Of a stretch of 12,340 nt of DNA, positions 6,613-12,340 are shown in pieces. This stretch comes from UBA1794 sp964439955. Lineage in GTDB: Bacteria > Bacteroidota > Bacteroidia > Bacteroidales > Bacteroidaceae. Position numbers and translations under genes: made by a program. The DNA is taken from positions 1 through 12,340 of the forward strand of contig CAYTPX010000045.1 in the NCBI GenBank assembly GCA_964439955.1, in the 5' to 3' direction. Numbering within the stretch: position 1 is the stretch's first letter; each line of letters begins with the position of its first letter. The notes beneath the pieces are model-generated. The model made no database searches. It was not told where the DNA came from and was given only the letters and a program-made list of their open reading frames with translations.

Positions 6613-7097
6613 TTTAGTGAAAGGGTTACGGTTACATCTCCTTTTCCCAACGCTTCGAGCAATTCGCCGCGCGTGGCGTCGTTTATTTTTCCCAGCCGCG
6701 TAAGCGACCAAGTGTTGGGATTGTAGTAGATGACAAATTGGTTGCCTTGGTAAAGGATTAGGTCGCCGGCCGAGGTCGTCGTCTGCTTGTCGTTGCGGGG
6801 CAGGCTTGTCCCCAATGGGCCGACTTTCTCCATGCGTGCGTAGTCTTCCATGTGGATGGTAATGTCGCCTTGGGAGAGTTTCTCCTTCAAGGCCCGTGCC
6901 GAGCTATTGTCGGCCAGTGTGGCGGTAAACGTCTTTCCGCCGATTTTCAAAACAATCGTGTCTGTTTCCATCGTTTCGCCGGGATTTTTTTGGGTTGGTT
7001 GCACAAGCTCCCCGCTTGAAGCGGGATGCCCGGTGCAGGCTATGGCTGCAAGCGCCGCCGAGAACATCAGTTGGAGCAAAAAGAGCCGTTTCATCAT
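6609..7097 (-). CDS. Cyclophilin-like-fold lipoprotein
   Basis: From ATG 7097 the product has 162 residues (161 from the adjacent ATG at 7094). It begins with a lipoprotein signal (KRLFLLQLMFSAALAAIAC) whose lipobox A-I-A-C predicts lipidation at Cys21. A Ser/Pro/Thr linker follows. The folded part from about residue 46 (TIVLKIGGKTFTATLADNSSA) matches the family annotated 'cyclophilin-like fold protein' (PF18050). It has the usual central LPRNDKQTTTSAGDLILYQGNQFVIYY and C-terminal WSLTRLGKI. These proteins share the fold, but peptidyl-prolyl isomerase activity is not shown. The frame is open to 7403, but only within the dehydrogenase gene. It lies 41 bases after that gene's stop and overlaps the cupin start by ATGA. 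Confidence 0.85.
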   Translation of the reverse strand: MMKRLFLLQLMFSAALAAIACTGHPASSGELVQPTQKNPGETMETDTIVLKIGGKTFTATLADNSSARALKEKLSQGDITIHMEDYARMEKVGPLGTSLPRNDKQTTTSAGDLILYQGNQFVIYYNPNTWSLTRLGKINDATRGELLEALGKGDVTVTLSLK

Positions 7098-7138
7098 TTC
7101 TTTCCCATGGCGTTCCCTTACGGATGCCGCGCCGCCGC

Positions 7139-8320
7139 TTATTTGTATGATTCTTGGTAAATTCTCACGATATCCTCGTCCGACATTTGCACGCGGTCGC
7201 TGGTAAACATGATGCCCATCACCTCGCGCGTGTTCCGCGCCAATGTCCCGAACTCGCCGGGCGTAATGCCGTAGTCGGACATCTTCAGGCCGGCCACCCC
7301 GCAGGCTTCCTGCAAACGGGTGAGCGCGGTGAGGAAATCTTCCGGCTTCGTGGCTTCCGGCATCCCCATGGCTTGCGCCATGCGCACGAAACGGTCGTCG
7401 CAAGCGTGATGCTCAATGAAATATTTGTAGTAAGCGCGGCTCACCATGATCAATCCGGCACCGTGGGGCAGTGCGGGATGGTAGGCCGAGAGGGCGTGTT
7501 CCAAGGCATGCTCGCTCGTGATGAGCGTCAAGCACATCACACCGCCCGAGAGTGTATTGGCGAAAGCCACGCGGGTGCGGGCTTCAAGGTCGTTGCCGTC
7601 TTTGACCGCGCGAGGCAAGTATTCGGCCAAGTTGCGGATGGCCTCAAGCGCATACATGTCGCTCATCAGGTTGGCCCCCTTCGCTATGTAGCCCTCCGTG
7701 CTGTGGAAAAGGGCGTCGAAGCCTTGGTAGGCGGTGAAAGCGGCAGGCACGCTCTTCATCAGCTCTGCATCGACAATGGAAAGGACGGGGAACAAAGAGG
7801 CATCGCCTACGAATGCCTTTTCAAAAGTATCTTCTTTCGTGATGACGCCCGAGTCGTCCGTCTCCGAACCCGTACCGGCTGTTGTCGTGATGGCCACGAT
7901 AGGGAGTGGCTTTACCCCGATGGGCCGACCTTTTCCCGAGCCGACGGGCACGTAATCCCACAACTCCCCTTCGTTTGTCGCCATCACTGCAATGGCTTTG
8001 GCGCAGTCCATTACGCTGCCTCCTCCGAGGGCTACCAGGAAATCACAGCCAGCCTGCCGCGCGGCCTGCGCACCGGCTTCCACATTGCCCACAGTCGGGT
8101 TGGGGGCGACACCGTCGAAAACGGAGGTTTCCACCCCGGCTTTCTCCAGCTGTTCTTCCGTGCGGGCAAGGTAGCCATTGGCCCGGGTCGATTTGCCGTT
8201 GGAGATAACAATCAACGCCTTTTTGCCTGGCAGTGCCTGTTCGCTTAATTTGTCCAGCATCCCTGCACCAAACAGAACATGGGTAGGGATGAACATGTCG
8301 TACGAAAGATTTGTTTCCAT
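7139..8320 (-). CDS. Iron-type alcohol dehydrogenase (YqhD/BDH-like)
   Basis: The 393-residue protein is a group III (iron-containing) alcohol dehydrogenase, PF00465, expected to reduce aldehydes with NAD(P)H in the cytoplasm. It has the nucleotide-binding GGGSVMDCAKAIA at 99-111 and ITTTAGTGSE at 144-153. The metal ligands can be placed as Asp202 and His206 (GFDALFHSTE), His271 (or His275) in SEHALEH, and His286 in LPHG. The N-terminal MFIPTHVLFGAG is typical of the NADPH-dependent butanol dehydrogenase/YqhD branch. It has its own promoter (-7 box at 8408-8415) and probably heads an operon with the cyclophilin-like lipoprotein and cupin. Similar gene company in Bacteroidales suggests handling of reactive aldehydes, which is inference. 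Confidence 0.93.
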   Translation of the reverse strand: METNLSYDMFIPTHVLFGAGMLDKLSEQALPGKKALIVISNGKSTRANGYLARTEEQLEKAGVETSVFDGVAPNPTVGNVEAGAQAARQAGCDFLVALGGGSVMDCAKAIAVMATNEGELWDYVPVGSGKGRPIGVKPLPIVAITTTAGTGSETDDSGVITKEDTFEKAFVGDASLFPVLSIVDAELMKSVPAAFTAYQGFDALFHSTEGYIAKGANLMSDMYALEAIRNLAEYLPRAVKDGNDLEARTRVAFANTLSGGVMCLTLITSEHALEHALSAYHPALPHGAGLIMVSRAYYKYFIEHHACDDRFVRMAQAMGMPEATKPEDFLTALTRLQEACGVAGLKMSDYGITPGEFGTLARNTREVMGIMFTSDRVQMSDEDIVRIYQESYK

Positions 8321-8566
8321 AAAGATAAGCCTTTCTACTTATTTTTTATATTGTCGGATAATCGGAAGGATGAACGGTTTTTGGGGAATGCGCCCCGTTT
8401 CTTGTTGCAAAGATACCCCCCTTGGGAAAGGGCGCATGTACCCGAATTACGGGCATTGTAAACAGATTTACAGATTCGCCGTGCCGCATGGGCGGACTTC
8501 AAATGCAGAATTACCGACCGTCCAAATGGGTCATTACCGTATCAGGCTTTGTTTGCACAAAAGAAA
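8321..8566. other. Intergenic region upstream of the dehydrogenase
   Basis: No gene is seen here; open frames on the plus strand have no family-like sequence. The region holds the dehydrogenase promoter and its roughly 80-base leader. It also has a small CCCG/CGGG hairpin around 8442-8454 and, at its right edge, the T-tract of the DUF362 terminator. The rest (about 8455-8555) shows nothing I can interpret. Confidence 0.5.
8408..8415 (-). promoter_or_regulatory. Promoter of the dehydrogenase operon, -7 box TATCTTTG
   Basis: Exact TAnnTTTG match on the minus strand, 87 bases upstream of the dehydrogenase ATG. No TTG at the -33 distance; the interval is G/C-rich (CCCAAGGGGGG). Only the -7 half supports the call. 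Confidence 0.55.
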
Positions 8567-8601
8567 GCCGCTTCCAGAGCAGTCCTTGCTCCGAAAGCGG
8601 C
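8555..8601 (-). terminator. Strong terminator of the DUF362 gene
   Basis: Bases 8587-8601 and 8567-8581 pair along all 15 positions (two wobble pairs) around the loop AGGAC, followed on the minus strand by TTTCTTTTG. It starts 27 bases after the DUF362 stop. It is among the clearest rho-independent terminators in the window. Confidence 0.9.
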
Positions 8602-8627
8602 CGGTTCCATAGCCGGAGAAGAGAACG

Positions 8628-9602
8628 TCAGTCCAAGTTTACCAACTCATACGACTGGCTTCCAAGCCCTATCTGTTCGGCATACTCCAGTGTGTGCATG
8701 CCCTTGCGCGAGTCGATACGCTCTATGAGGTGGATTTTGCCGTGGTCTTCGGACGAACGTACCAAGTCCGTACAGGCTTTGTCCAGCGCAACCGGGTCGA
8801 GGGAAGCCAGAATCCCGATGTCGCCCATCTGCGGGTCGGCCGGAGAACTGTCGCAATCGCAATCCACTGAAAGTTTGTTGGCCACACTGATGTACAAAAT
8901 GTTGTCGCCGCAGTGGTCGGCCACGGCTTTCGCCGCCTCAGCCATCGTCTCGAGGAAATCCTCCTGTTTGGGGTTGCCCCAAGAAGTAGTGCTCTTCCCG
9001 GCCGAATGGATCCAACGCTTGCCGTTGGACGAAGCAATACCGATGGAGATGTTCTTGATGGCGCCGCCGAAGCCTGCCATGGCATGCCCTTTGAAATGGG
9101 AAAGGACCACGGTGAAATCATAATCACCATAATGCGAGCCGACGATGTCGTAGTCGATATGCTTGCCCCCCTCCACGGGCAGGCGGATCTCACCCTCGGC
9201 GTCCATGATGTCTACCGGAGCGATGGCCGTAAAGCCATGCTCTTCGGCGGCCTTGCGGTGGCTCTCCGTATTGGAACGTCCACCGCCATAGGCCGTGTTG
9301 CACTCGATGATTGTCCCGTTCAGGCCCTGCACCAAGTCCTTGATGAAGGCGGGGTCGAGGAAATTGTGCCCCCCCGGTTCTCCGGTGGACAGCTTCACGC
9401 CCACTTTCCCCTTGGCCTCACGCCTCAAAGCGGCATAGATTTTCAACAAATTCTCAGAGGAAATCTCCTTGAACATATAGACTTTCGGAAGATTCTCTTG
9501 GGCAGATTCTGACTCTCCGGAAACCTGCTGTGCGCATGCCCCTGCCACGCCAGCCATCATGAACAGCAGGGAACACCCCAATGTGTGCATCATTCGTTTC
9601 AT
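8628..9602 (-). CDS. Secreted DUF362-domain protein
   Basis: From the ATG at 9602 it has 324 residues; an in-frame TTG three codons earlier is less likely. A signal peptide (KRMMHTLGCSLLFMMAGVAG) ends in ACA-QQ, fitting signal peptidase I cleavage after residue 24, so the protein should reach the periplasm. The body matches DUF362 (PF04015): LSTGEPGGHNFLDPAFIKDL, then VVLSHFKGHAMAGFGGAIKNISIG, and near the end GDIGILASLDPVALDKACTDLV. Many DUF362 proteins carry or accompany ferredoxin-type iron-sulfur clusters. Here there is no CxxCxxC motif, only scattered cysteines (for example DCDCD). The function is unknown. It is monocistronic, with its own promoter (9676-9704) and terminator (8555-8601). 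Confidence 0.88.
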   Translation of the reverse strand: MKRMMHTLGCSLLFMMAGVAGACAQQVSGESESAQENLPKVYMFKEISSENLLKIYAALRREAKGKVGVKLSTGEPGGHNFLDPAFIKDLVQGLNGTIIECNTAYGGGRSNTESHRKAAEEHGFTAIAPVDIMDAEGEIRLPVEGGKHIDYDIVGSHYGDYDFTVVLSHFKGHAMAGFGGAIKNISIGIASSNGKRWIHSAGKSTTSWGNPKQEDFLETMAEAAKAVADHCGDNILYISVANKLSVDCDCDSSPADPQMGDIGILASLDPVALDKACTDLVRSSEDHGKIHLIERIDSRKGMHTLEYAEQIGLGSQSYELVNLD

Positions 9603-9675
9603 ACCTATCAAACATTTTAGTCGTTAAATCATCGGAATCAAATCCGCGAACCTGCATATTGCTTGATTCCAATTG

Positions 9676-9704
9676 CAAAAATAAGGGAAAAGAAGTAGGT
9701 CCAA
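9676..9704 (-). promoter_or_regulatory. Promoter of the DUF362 gene
   Basis: On the minus strand a TTG (9704-9702) is followed after 18 bases by TATTTTTG (9683-9676), matching the Bacteroidota TTG...TAnnTTTG architecture. The leader to the ATG at 9602 would be about 65-70 bases. The same 18-base spacing is found at 12054-12082. Confidence 0.7.
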
Positions 9705-9831
9705 GGTATCCCTTTTACCTTTTTTCGTACCCAAATTCAAGTTTTTCTTTCCTCAAATGTAAAATAGGAAGCCAATATCAGAAGTATGATGCAGGAAATA
9801 CGGGGAAACGATCATTTATGTTTCATCGAAT

Positions 9832-10665
9832 TCATGTTAAAATGGCCATAATAATTAATGCAAGCATAATGCAAATAAGAGTTAATACCATACATCCTCT
9901 TTTACTACTTTTTTTACTGCTTGTAGGAGAAGGTTCTGTAGTATTAGCTTGAACTTCTTTTTTCAAGAAATTGAAAGTACTGGGCCTAAACACAGACTTT
10001 AATCGTGTAATAATTTCTGTATCGTCAAGTGGATCTATAAACACTCCAGGGTATTTCATTTCTATGTCCATAGGAATAGAATCTAATAAAGAAGAAAAGT
10101 TGTTGTATTCAAAATCGGTTACTTTTTGACGAGTGCTTTCATCAGGAATCTTAGATGTAGATGGCGATACTGCACTTGCCCATCTTTGCTCTATTCTTGG
10201 CATAATTTGAATATTGTGATTGGATAATTTGTATTTCCAATAGAACACACTTTGCATCCCTACAAATTGATAAACTGTTGCTTCTGCATTGTTCCTCAGT
10301 TTGGACATCATGTACTCTCCACATATAAGATCTTTGTTCTCTGAAAACAGAATATATAATAGTACCGATGCATGTGTAGTACATTCTTCCTTATCATATT
10401 TGTCGTTAATAATTGTCTTTAAAAGACAATATACTGCGCACAGTACAATCCGTTTATAGAGTAAAGGGGGATTCTTATACATATCATCAAGGATTAAGAC
10501 CAATGCTTTACCTACAATGAAATAACTTTTTATGTCCTCAAGACTAAAAAAGTCTTGATTGGCAACTCTTATGATTAACTCGTCTCTGTAATGTTTATAC
10601 GACCCAATGTCGTTCTTTTCCAAACTTTCAACAATATTAGTTGATAATTTTTCAACGATGTTCAT
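9832..10665 (-). CDS. Unrecognised helical protein with C-terminal membrane anchor (gene 3 of AT-rich operon)
   Basis: The 277-residue product is not recognised. Residues 1-150 look all-helical (SYFIVGKALVLILDD at 47-61, RIVLCAVYCLLK at 72-83, ASVLLYILFSENKDLICGEYMMSKL at 99-123). They resemble the equivalent part of the first gene of the operon. Residues 150-237 look like a separate domain (MPRIEQRW, YPGVFIDPLDDTEIITRLKSVFRPSTFNFL). A Ser/Thr/Pro/Lys linker (240-257) leads to one C-terminal membrane helix at about 258-277 (GCMVLTLICIMLALIIMAIL), preceded by KKSSKR, so the body should face the cytoplasm as a tail-anchored protein. There is no signal peptide and no enzyme motif. The start lies 6 bases after the previous stop, so it is cotranscribed. 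Codon use is AT-rich, unlike the genes to the left. No convincing terminator follows. Confidence 0.8.
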   Translation of the reverse strand: MNIVEKLSTNIVESLEKNDIGSYKHYRDELIIRVANQDFFSLEDIKSYFIVGKALVLILDDMYKNPPLLYKRIVLCAVYCLLKTIINDKYDKEECTTHASVLLYILFSENKDLICGEYMMSKLRNNAEATVYQFVGMQSVFYWKYKLSNHNIQIMPRIEQRWASAVSPSTSKIPDESTRQKVTDFEYNNFSSLLDSIPMDIEMKYPGVFIDPLDDTEIITRLKSVFRPSTFNFLKKEVQANTTEPSPTSSKKSSKRGCMVLTLICIMLALIIMAILT

Positions 10666-10671
10666 AGCTTA

Positions 10672-11118
10672 TTACAACCAATTAGTGAATACATTTTTTA
10701 TTATATGCCACGGAAACAAAACAAATGCAAGCATGCACCCTGAATTATTGGCGGGATTTATCGACATTCGTTGTCCTTCTCTTCTGCACGACGAACAGAT
10801 ATGAAAATTTAAATTCGGGTTCATGCCATCTGTGAATTTGCTCGGTGTACCTTTTATAACCGTACCACACATTGGGCAACGCCCGTTGTTTACAAGACCA
10901 ATAGATTTTAGGTAATCCATTGCATTGGCATCATCGATAGCACCCATGAAAAAAGTACTAACATTTTGAACCTCATATGGGGCTATGTTTTTCATAAACC
11001 GTCCCGCAGCCGCATTATACCCCTCTCCTTTAAACCCAGCCGCATTCAGTTCTTTAGCAATTGTCTCCATCCATTCTTGATAGGACATGCTGTTGATTTT
11101 TTCTGCTGAATATTTCAT
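10672..11118 (-). CDS. Unrecognised zinc-ribbon protein with hydrophobic C-terminus (gene 2 of AT-rich operon)
   Basis: 148 residues. Residues 1-79 form an unidentified N-terminal region with two likely helices (SYQEWMETIAKELNAAGF and AIDDANAMDYLKSIGL). A zinc-ribbon-like motif follows, with Cys81-PM-Cys84 and Cys108-SS-Cys111, 23 residues apart, each pair in a typical knuckle. The C-terminus (about 127-148, SGCMLAFVLFPWHIIKNVF) is hydrophobic and could be a short membrane-associated helix. DNA, RNA or protein binding by the ribbon cannot be decided. It sits 12 bases after the first gene of the operon and 6 bases before the third, so the three are almost surely transcribed together. I do not recognise the family. 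Confidence 0.8.
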   Translation of the reverse strand: MKYSAEKINSMSYQEWMETIAKELNAAGFKGEGYNAAAGRFMKNIAPYEVQNVSTFFMGAIDDANAMDYLKSIGLVNNGRCPMCGTVIKGTPSKFTDGMNPNLNFHICSSCRREGQRMSINPANNSGCMLAFVLFPWHIIKNVFTNWL

Positions 11119-11130
11119 ATAACCCGTTTT

Positions 11131-11784
11131 TTAGATAAAGTCATAGTCGTCCTCGTAACGAAAACCATATTCCAAGTTTTTGGAAATATTCTTAATTACA
11201 GAAGCACAATCGTCCTTGTATTTTTGGAGTTCTTCACCAATGGGAATGTTCTCATAGACTTCTTGTAGTAAAGTGTTGAAGCGTGTGGAAATGTCGGCAT
11301 CGAGAAAATGGTGATAACCTTTTTCATGGGCTTCCTTTACAATCCCACCAAAAAGAAACATTTGGTCAACCACATGTTTCTGTGCAATGTTAGGCATATA
11401 ACCCAATGCCCCCGAAAGTACTTGGGACATGAGGAATTGTCCGCTTTTACACATAACGATAAAGGCAAGTTCACATCCACCAATCAAATCCGCATATTTT
11501 GCATCTGTGGATATGACACCACTATTCTTGGAATAATTTCTCAATAAACAGTAGTAAACCAGTCTAACGATTGCTCCACTATCATCATTGGACAACCTGT
11601 CATTTACTCTCAAAAGATAGTACATCGCTCGCGCTATTGCATATGTATGTTCTACCTTCCTAAACTGCCATTCATCTCTCTTAATTGCTCTCGCAAAAAT
11701 ATTTGCTCTACGTGAAGTTTCTTCTTCATTTCCCGAATTGTAAGCAGTCATGAATTCGTTAGCAATTTGTTCTATTGATTTCAT
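11131..11784 (-). CDS. Unrecognised helical cytoplasmic protein (gene 1 of AT-rich operon)
   Basis: 217 residues, no signal peptide, no membrane segment, no enzyme motif. It appears all-helical, with amphipathic stretches (IEQIANEFMTAYNSGNEEE; HTYAIARAMYYLLRV at 47-60; AIVRLVYYCLLRNYS at 71-85; CELAFIVMCKSGQFLMSQVLS at 104-124), suggesting a TPR-like or other helical-repeat scaffold. Residues 47-125 align by eye with 47-124 of the third gene (shared VYYCLL/VYCLL, then a long gap-free helical segment), so the two may be diverged duplicates. The tail is acidic and aromatic (FRYEDDYDF). It is the first gene after the structured leader at 11800-12047. AT-rich composition suggests horizontal acquisition. 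Function unknown. Confidence 0.8.
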   Translation of the reverse strand: MKSIEQIANEFMTAYNSGNEEETSRRANIFARAIKRDEWQFRKVEHTYAIARAMYYLLRVNDRLSNDDSGAIVRLVYYCLLRNYSKNSGVISTDAKYADLIGGCELAFIVMCKSGQFLMSQVLSGALGYMPNIAQKHVVDQMFLFGGIVKEAHEKGYHHFLDADISTRFNTLLQEVYENIPIGEELQKYKDDCASVIKNISKNLEYGFRYEDDYDFI

Positions 11785-11799
11785 TTATGTAGTTAAATG

Positions 11800-12047
11800 C
11801 CTTCCCAGTCCCCAGAAGACCTCTTGTTATTACACACCGAAGCGTGGAACTGTATGCCACGTCTCTGTGATTAGGTGCTAGGAAAACCTTGAATGAAGAT
11901 GTGGGAATAACAGCCCCACGCTTATGCGTGGAGACCATTACGCCATCTCTTGCATTCGTGATGTTCAGTTTCCTAGGCTTTAATCACACAAGAAGAAGAC
12001 ATAACGCCTCTTATTTTCAATATGTCTTGGAAAGAGTTGCCTCCATC
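11800..12047 (-). ncRNA. Candidate structured leader or small RNA upstream of the AT-rich operon
   Basis: About 260 bases between a promoter and the first operon gene are densely paired. The main arm has GTGATTA (11867-11873) with TAATCAC (11981-11987), a symmetric 4x4 loop, then CTAGGAAA (11878-11885) with TTTCCTAG (11969-11976). Further in are GAATG (11891-11895) with CATTC (11953-11957), AGATG (11897-11901) with CATCT (11944-11948), and a tip hairpin CCACGC-TTAT-GCGTGG (11916-11931). A side hairpin pairs CGTGG (11843-11847) with CCACG (11857-11861), and TCTTGT (11822-11827) with ACAAGA (11988-11993) can close both arms. A third hairpin pairs AAGACATA (11996-12003) with TATGTCTT (12021-12028). 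No known RNA family is recognised. The strand is inferred from the promoter; the pairing itself works on either strand. Confidence 0.5.
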
Positions 12048-12053
12048 CGATTG

Positions 12054-12082
12054 CAAAGCTAAACAAAAAAAGTGAGATACAA
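12054..12082 (-). promoter_or_regulatory. Promoter of the AT-rich operon and structured leader
   Basis: On the minus strand TTG (12082-12080), an 18-base spacer containing a seven-T run, then TAGCTTTG (12061-12054), an exact TAnnTTTG match. The predicted start of transcription is near 12047, leaving about 260 bases before the ATG at 11784. Confidence 0.7.
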
Positions 12083-12194
12083 TCTTTTTACTCCGTAAGT
12101 CTCATACTTGAAGTGATTATTATTGTTTTGTATTTAAGCCAATGCGGAATGACGCCGTGGGTTCACGCTTGGTATGCTTCGTTTCGTTTCCACG
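12083..12194. other. Intergenic sequence without visible gene
   Basis: Together with 11785-12082 and 12195-12298 this forms a stretch of just over 500 bases without a protein gene. The segment itself is AT-rich on the left and becomes GC-richer to the right, marking the composition boundary. I see no open frame, tRNA or repeat in it. Confidence 0.4.
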
Positions 12195-12242
12195 AAAAAA
12201 GGCGGGATGGAAGGGAAATAAAATATGTCCTTTCCGTCCCGC
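12195..12242 (-). terminator. Terminator of the gene entering from the right edge
   Basis: On the minus strand GCGGGA and GGAA and GG (from 12242) pair with CC, TTCC and TCCCGC (ending 12202), with two single mismatches, around an AT-rich loop. CTTTTTTC follows. It is placed about 57 bases after the TGA at 12299. A second small hairpin, GCCCGG/CCGGGC at 12274-12291, precedes it without a T-tract. Confidence 0.85.
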
Positions 12243-12298
12243 TGGTGCAAAGAGGGGTATATAATTAGGGTATGCCCGGCATTTCCCGGGCTTGGGCG

Positions 12299-12340
12299 TC
12301 AGACGATTCCTTCAGCCAGCATGGCGCGTGCCACCTTCAT
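12299..12340 (-). CDS. 3' end of an unidentified gene (partial)
   Basis: The last 13 codons before a TGA at 12301-12299 read MKVARAMLAEGIV; the gene continues beyond the window. The other two minus-strand frames hit stops within this stretch, and a terminator follows at 12195-12242, which together support a real gene end. The GC-rich codons match the chromosomal background rather than the adjacent AT-rich operon. Too little is visible to name the product. Confidence 0.6.
   Translation of the reverse strand: MKVARAMLAEGIV

Noticed and set aside
6613..6711. N-terminal extension of the cupin up to 6711
   Set aside because: Arg/Lys-rich and non-hydrophobic ahead of a normal signal peptide; it runs antisense in frame within the upstream lipoprotein gene, and the ATGA overlap supports 6612.
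9835..9870. Small GAAAC/GTTTC hairpin near 9805-9825 as terminator of the AT-rich operon
   Set aside because: Only five base pairs and no T-tract on the minus strand; too weak to list.
11808..11835. B12-box-like sequence (AGAAGACCT followed by TGTTAT, with CCTTCCCAGTC nearby) suggesting a cobalamin riboswitch
   Set aside because: The box normally forms the 3' end of the aptamer, but here it stands at the wrong end of the paired region on the plus strand, and upstream of it is coding sequence. The minus strand has GGGAAGG in the wrong order. The essential core (GGTGnAAnTCC) is missing.
11905..11935. Hairpin resembling a type I CRISPR repeat
   Set aside because: Only one unit is seen, with no spacer periodicity and no cas genes.
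11867..11987. Retron-like msr-msd RNA (long inverted repeats enclosing hairpins)
   Set aside because: No reverse transcriptase gene is present in the window, and the three downstream proteins have no RT motifs such as YADD.
9612..12200. Mobile-element boundaries (direct repeats, integrase, tRNA target) around the AT-rich segment
   Set aside because: I compared both edges by eye and found no direct repeat, no recombinase gene and no tRNA, so acquisition is inferred only from composition.

Overview
The window looks like a chromosomal segment from a member of the Bacteroidales (Bacteroidota). Three things support this. There are six copies of the Bacteroidota-type -7 promoter box TAnnTTTG, each placed upstream of a start codon. 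The starts lack Shine-Dalgarno sequences. The protein families match the phylum, in particular an MtaB that opens almost as I remember the Bacteroides protein. Species cannot be fixed. Every gene I can support lies on the minus strand, so transcription runs from high to low coordinates. Positions 1 to about 9,600 are GC-rich, whereas about 9,650 to 12,130 is clearly AT-rich, which suggests an acquired accessory segment.

Layout in transcriptional order (right to left). 12299-12340 is the last 13 codons of an unidentified gene, followed by a strong terminator at 12195-12242. A promoter at 12054-12082 then drives an unusually long structured leader or small RNA (about 11800-12047) and a tight operon of three unrecognised genes (11784 to 9832). 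These encode a helical soluble protein, a four-cysteine zinc-ribbon protein with a hydrophobic tail, and a helical protein with a C-terminal membrane anchor. The first and third appear to be distant paralogues. This block is the most unusual part of the window.

Next is a secreted DUF362 protein with its own promoter and a near-perfect terminator. A redox/metabolic operon follows: iron-type alcohol dehydrogenase, a cyclophilin-like-fold lipoprotein and an exported cupin, the last two translationally coupled by an ATGA overlap. Then come an EamA-type transporter and a DUF418 (YeiB-like) membrane protein whose reading frames overlap by 17 bases. They share a promoter with a GC-rich hairpin leader.

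The leftmost third holds a 58-residue lipoprotein gene at 3292-3468, easily missed because of its size. Its terminator sits inside the promoter of the next operon. That operon is mtaB (tRNA t6A37 methylthiotransferase), a family 2 glycosyltransferase overlapping it by ATGA, and a YugP-type membrane zinc peptidase. The promoter position implies that the mtaB mRNA is leaderless or nearly so, and it moves the mtaB start to 3206. A 26-bp repeat occurs downstream of both the glycosyltransferase and the DUF418 gene.

All assignments come from reading motifs and family patterns by eye. No database search or folding program was run.
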